From: an uncultured Rikenellaceae bacterium
GTDB lineage: Bacteria > Bacteroidota > Bacteroidia > Bacteroidales > Rikenellaceae
NCBI GenBank assembly: GCA_947037995.1
Contig: CAMQUV010000044.1
Location: 1-7,864, forward strand
Length of the DNA stretch: 7,864 bases
Reading direction: 5' to 3'
The translations under genes and the position numbers were made by a program. Every line of letters starts with the position of its first letter. Within the stretch, counting starts at the first letter, position 1. Positions 6,273 to 7,864 of the stretch are shown here, piece after piece. Under the pieces are notes generated by a model that saw only the letters and a program-made list of their open reading frames with translations, was not told the DNA's origin and searched no databases.

Positions 6273-6286
6273 TCTATTTAAATAGA
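6273..6286. repeat. 14-bp perfect palindrome
   Basis: TCTATTTAAATAGA is fully self-complementary without a spacer and is flanked by two TTTAGTC copies (6262-6268, 6287-6293). It lies between the 21-bp direct repeats and may be a binding site for a dimeric protein or an unwinding element. Confidence 0.5.
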
Positions 6287-6370
6287 TTTAGTCTTATTCA
6301 GAATATTTGGTTGTCACAACTAAATACAACCTCTGAAATTTGTTTTTATTAAGAGTGTTAATGTAACATT

Positions 6371-6410
6371 GCAGTTCAAAATCATCAAGATTTTGAACTG
6401 CTTTTGTTTT
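6371..6410 (+). terminator. Strong rho-independent terminator
   Basis: GCAGTTCAAAATC (6371-6383) pairs perfectly with GATTTTGAACTGC (6389-6401) around a 5-nt loop and is followed by TTTTGTTTT. This is a textbook intrinsic terminator on the plus strand. It isolates the cargo operon from the HTH-VapE genes, although it lies 209 bp after the last cargo stop codon, leaving a long structured 3' segment or a possible short RNA. The preceding run on the minus strand is less T-rich. Confidence 0.85.
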
Positions 6411-6461
6411 AAATCTACCTGACAAAAGCAGCAAATTACAAAGGTGGTGAAATAAATAATT

Positions 6462-6773
6462 ATGGATAATATCTTTAAAATCATTCAAAATGGTTCGGCT
6501 AATATAAAGCTGGAACTAAACAGCGAAGATCTTCTGCTCTTTTCGCATGAACTAATCAATCGAGCTAAATCGGAGCTCTCAGTCGAGATAGCTGAGACAC
6601 GAAAAGAACTCTATCTCACAAAAACAGAAGTCAAGAAAATCTGCTCCGTGTGCGATACAACTCTATGGCATTGGAACAAACGTGGCTACCTAAAACACAT
6701 TAAAATTGGTAGCAAGGTTCGTTACCGAAAAACGGATATTGATAAAATCCTCGGCCAGCATGAACAAGAATAA
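6462..6773 (+). CDS. Excisionase/MerR-like helix-turn-helix DNA-binding protein
   Basis: A 103-residue protein. Residues 1-45 form a helical N-terminal part with no assigned fold. Residues 50-98 (LYLTKTEVKKICSVCDTTLWHWNKRGYLKHIKIGSKVRYRKTDI, given here in outline: LTKTEVKKI, then TTLWHWNKRGYL, then IGSKVRYRKTDI) form a winged helix of the HTH_17/excisionase type: recognition helix, W-N-K-R-G-Y-L turn, and the KVRYRKTDID wing. Confidence 0.88.
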   Translation: MDNIFKIIQNGSANIKLELNSEDLLLFSHELINRAKSELSVEIAETRKELYLTKTEVKKICSVCDTTLWHWNKRGYLKHIKIGSKVRYRKTDIDKILGQHEQE

Positions 6774-7864
6774 GCAACGTAAACAGTCGACAGCGAAATC
6801 AAGAAATCAATGCATCGAATTGTATCTCCGAGAATTTTATGGGTTTAGATTTAATACGATAAAATGTAGGACTGAATATCGACGACTTACCGAAAATGAG
6901 TTTAAACCGGTTACTCGATTTGTCATTAATTCCATTCGAAGGGAATTAGACCAAAATGGAATCAGTTCGTCGTTTGATAATCTTCGGGCAATACTTGACA
7001 GTGATTTTGCTCCGCCTGTAAACCCTGTGCAAGAATATTTCAGAACTCTGCCTAAATCCACAAAACACGACATGATTAAGAGACTAGCAGCAACGGTTGT
7101 GGTGTGCACGCCCGACCGCTGGGAAGAATATCTTACAAAATGGTTGACTGGAGTTGTTGCCAACGCACTTTCGGATGCAGGTTGCCAAAATCACGTATGT
7201 TTGGTGCTCACTGGGTCGCAGGGTAAATTTAAAACTACGTGGTTAGACCTACTTTGCCCTCCGTTGCTTAAAAAATATATGTTTACGGGCAAGATAGATC
7301 CACAAAGTAAAGATGTGCTTACGCTCATTGCTGAATGCCTTTTTATCAATATCGACGACCAGTTAAAAGCCCTCAACAAGAGAAATGAAAACGAGTTGAA
7401 AAACTTAATAACTGCACCATTTGTCAAATATCGACGACCGTATGATGTTTTTATTGAAGATTACCCGCACTTGGCGAGCTTTATGGCGTCTGTTAATGGT
7501 AATGATTTTTTGACAGACCCGACTGGTTCTCGTAGATTCTTGCCTTTTGAAGTGCAGTCGATCGCTATCGACGATGCCCGAAAGATTAACATGGACGACA
7601 TATATGCCGAAGCTATGTATTTACTAAACAGTGGCTTTCAGTATTGGTTTAATGACGCTGAAATCGCAGAGCTACACAAGCATAGCTCTCCATTTCAAGT
7701 TCAATCTGTCGAATATGAGATGCTGTTGCAATTCTTTAAAAAGCCATCTTCAAAAAAGGATGCTTTTATGACCTCCAGTCAAATTACTAGCTATCTTCAA
7801 AGCAAAACCCAACTTAATCTCTCTGGAAAACGAATTGGCGAAGCGTTACACAAGCTCGGCTTTG
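6760..7864 (+). CDS. VirE/VapE-family primase-helicase-like ATPase with DUF3874-like tail (partial, runs off the right edge)
   Basis: The frame opens at the ATG at 6760 and stays open for 368 codons to the window end, so the C-terminus is missing. The N-terminal LREFYGFRFNTIKCRTEYR region (about 24-43) is typical of Bacteroidota VirE/VapE-like proteins. Walker A is GSQGKFKTT (152-160), a Walker B-like FINIDDQ has D199-D200, and the family hallmark DFLTDPTGSRRFLPFE spans 249-264 with R258-R259. From about residue 315 on, the VEYEMLLQFF...SSQITSYLQS...LSGKRIGEALHKLGF stretch fits DUF3874. Members are thought to act as superfamily-3-like helicases or primase partners in replication of integrative elements and phage satellites. 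The start overlaps the HTH gene by 14 bp, so the two are translationally coupled. Relaxase or primase genes may follow outside the window. Confidence 0.9.
   Translation, partial: MNKNKQRKQSTAKSRNQCIELYLREFYGFRFNTIKCRTEYRRLTENEFKPVTRFVINSIRRELDQNGISSSFDNLRAILDSDFAPPVNPVQEYFRTLPKSTKHDMIKRLAATVVVCTPDRWEEYLTKWLTGVVANALSDAGCQNHVCLVLTGSQGKFKTTWLDLLCPPLLKKYMFTGKIDPQSKDVLTLIAECLFINIDDQLKALNKRNENELKNLITAPFVKYRRPYDVFIEDYPHLASFMASVNGNDFLTDPTGSRRFLPFEVQSIAIDDARKINMDDIYAEAMYLLNSGFQYWFNDAEIAELHKHSSPFQVQSVEYEMLLQFFKKPSSKKDAFMTSSQITSYLQSKTQLNLSGKRIGEALHKLGF

Larger units (their letters stand above)
6178..6330 (+). repeat. Pair of perfect 21-bp direct repeats with palindromic core
   Basis: Copies at 6178-6198 and 6310-6330 are identical over 21 bp and 132 bp apart. 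Each is built as GTTGT-C-ACAAC-TAAAT-ACAAC: a dyad GTTGT/ACAAC plus a third ACAAC in direct orientation one helical turn later. Such composite sites are typical of DNA-binding protein targets, for example an operator for the adjacent HTH protein, excisionase sites or origin iterons near the primase gene. Which of these applies cannot be told from the sequence. The segment between them (6199-6309) could also be a small insertion flanked by long duplications. Confidence 0.75.
6163..6461. other. Structured non-coding region between cargo and replication genes
   Basis: There is no credible gene here: frames are short on both strands. It holds two 21-bp direct repeats, an 11-bp inverted repeat, a 14-bp palindrome and a terminator, each listed separately. 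Two AAAGGTGG motifs (6161-6168 and 6440-6447) are each followed by a similar A/T-rich AATAATTA tract; the second precedes the HTH gene ATG and could be its ribosome-binding site. The doubled leader suggests a local duplication or an insertion between once-adjacent parts. Confidence 0.55.

Noticed and set aside
6178..6330. CRISPR array
   Set aside because: Only two repeats with a 111-bp interval, no cas genes, and no regular spacers.
6294..6488. Minus-strand 64-codon frame across the terminator
   Set aside because: It reads through the terminator hairpin and the start of the HTH gene, with no domain and no promoter.

Overview
The window looks like the left junction of an integrated mobile element in a Bacteroidota (probably Bacteroidales) chromosome. 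Three things point there. TAnnTTTG (-7) promoter boxes lie upstream of the permease, integrase and ATPase genes. Most start codons are preceded by A/T-rich leaders without a clear Shine-Dalgarno sequence. The protein families fit: an integrase with a Bacteroidota-type N-terminal arm domain, and a VirE/VapE helicase with a DUF3874-like tail. The species cannot be named from this sequence.

Layout. (1) 1-1490: chromosomal flank, with an ORF-poor, relatively GC-rich left edge and an NCS2/AzgA-type purine permease on the minus strand. (2) 1491-1840: the permease promoter with a perfect 10-bp inverted repeat upstream, then a stretch without genes, then a minus-strand terminator next to what looks like the displaced 3' end of a tRNA gene (possibly tRNA-Leu). 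I place the element boundary there. (3) 1840-2040: repeated GGGAACAA sites and a promoter in front of a complete tyrosine integrase (2041-3378). (4) 3431-6162: a cargo block with its own well-formed promoter. It holds an ATPase with a DUF234/PD-(D/E)xK-like C-terminus, a single-pass membrane coiled-coil protein with recent in-frame tandem repeats, and a small overlapping protein of unknown function. (5) 6163-6461: a structured non-coding region with two perfect 21-bp direct repeats, several palindromes and a strong rho-independent terminator. (6) 6462-7864: an excisionase/MerR-like helix-turn-helix gene overlapping a VirE/VapE-type primase-helicase gene that runs off the right edge.

The integrase, HTH protein and VapE protein make a familiar integration, excision-control and replication set of integrative mobilizable or conjugative elements in Bacteroidota. 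Transfer genes (relaxase, coupling protein) are not visible and would lie to the right if present. The least explained part is the three-gene cargo at 3495-6162, between integrase and HTH gene, a position where such elements often carry accessory genes, including defence genes. A defence role is inference only. If the tRNA reading is right, an intact tRNA gene on the minus strand should lie at the far right end of the element.
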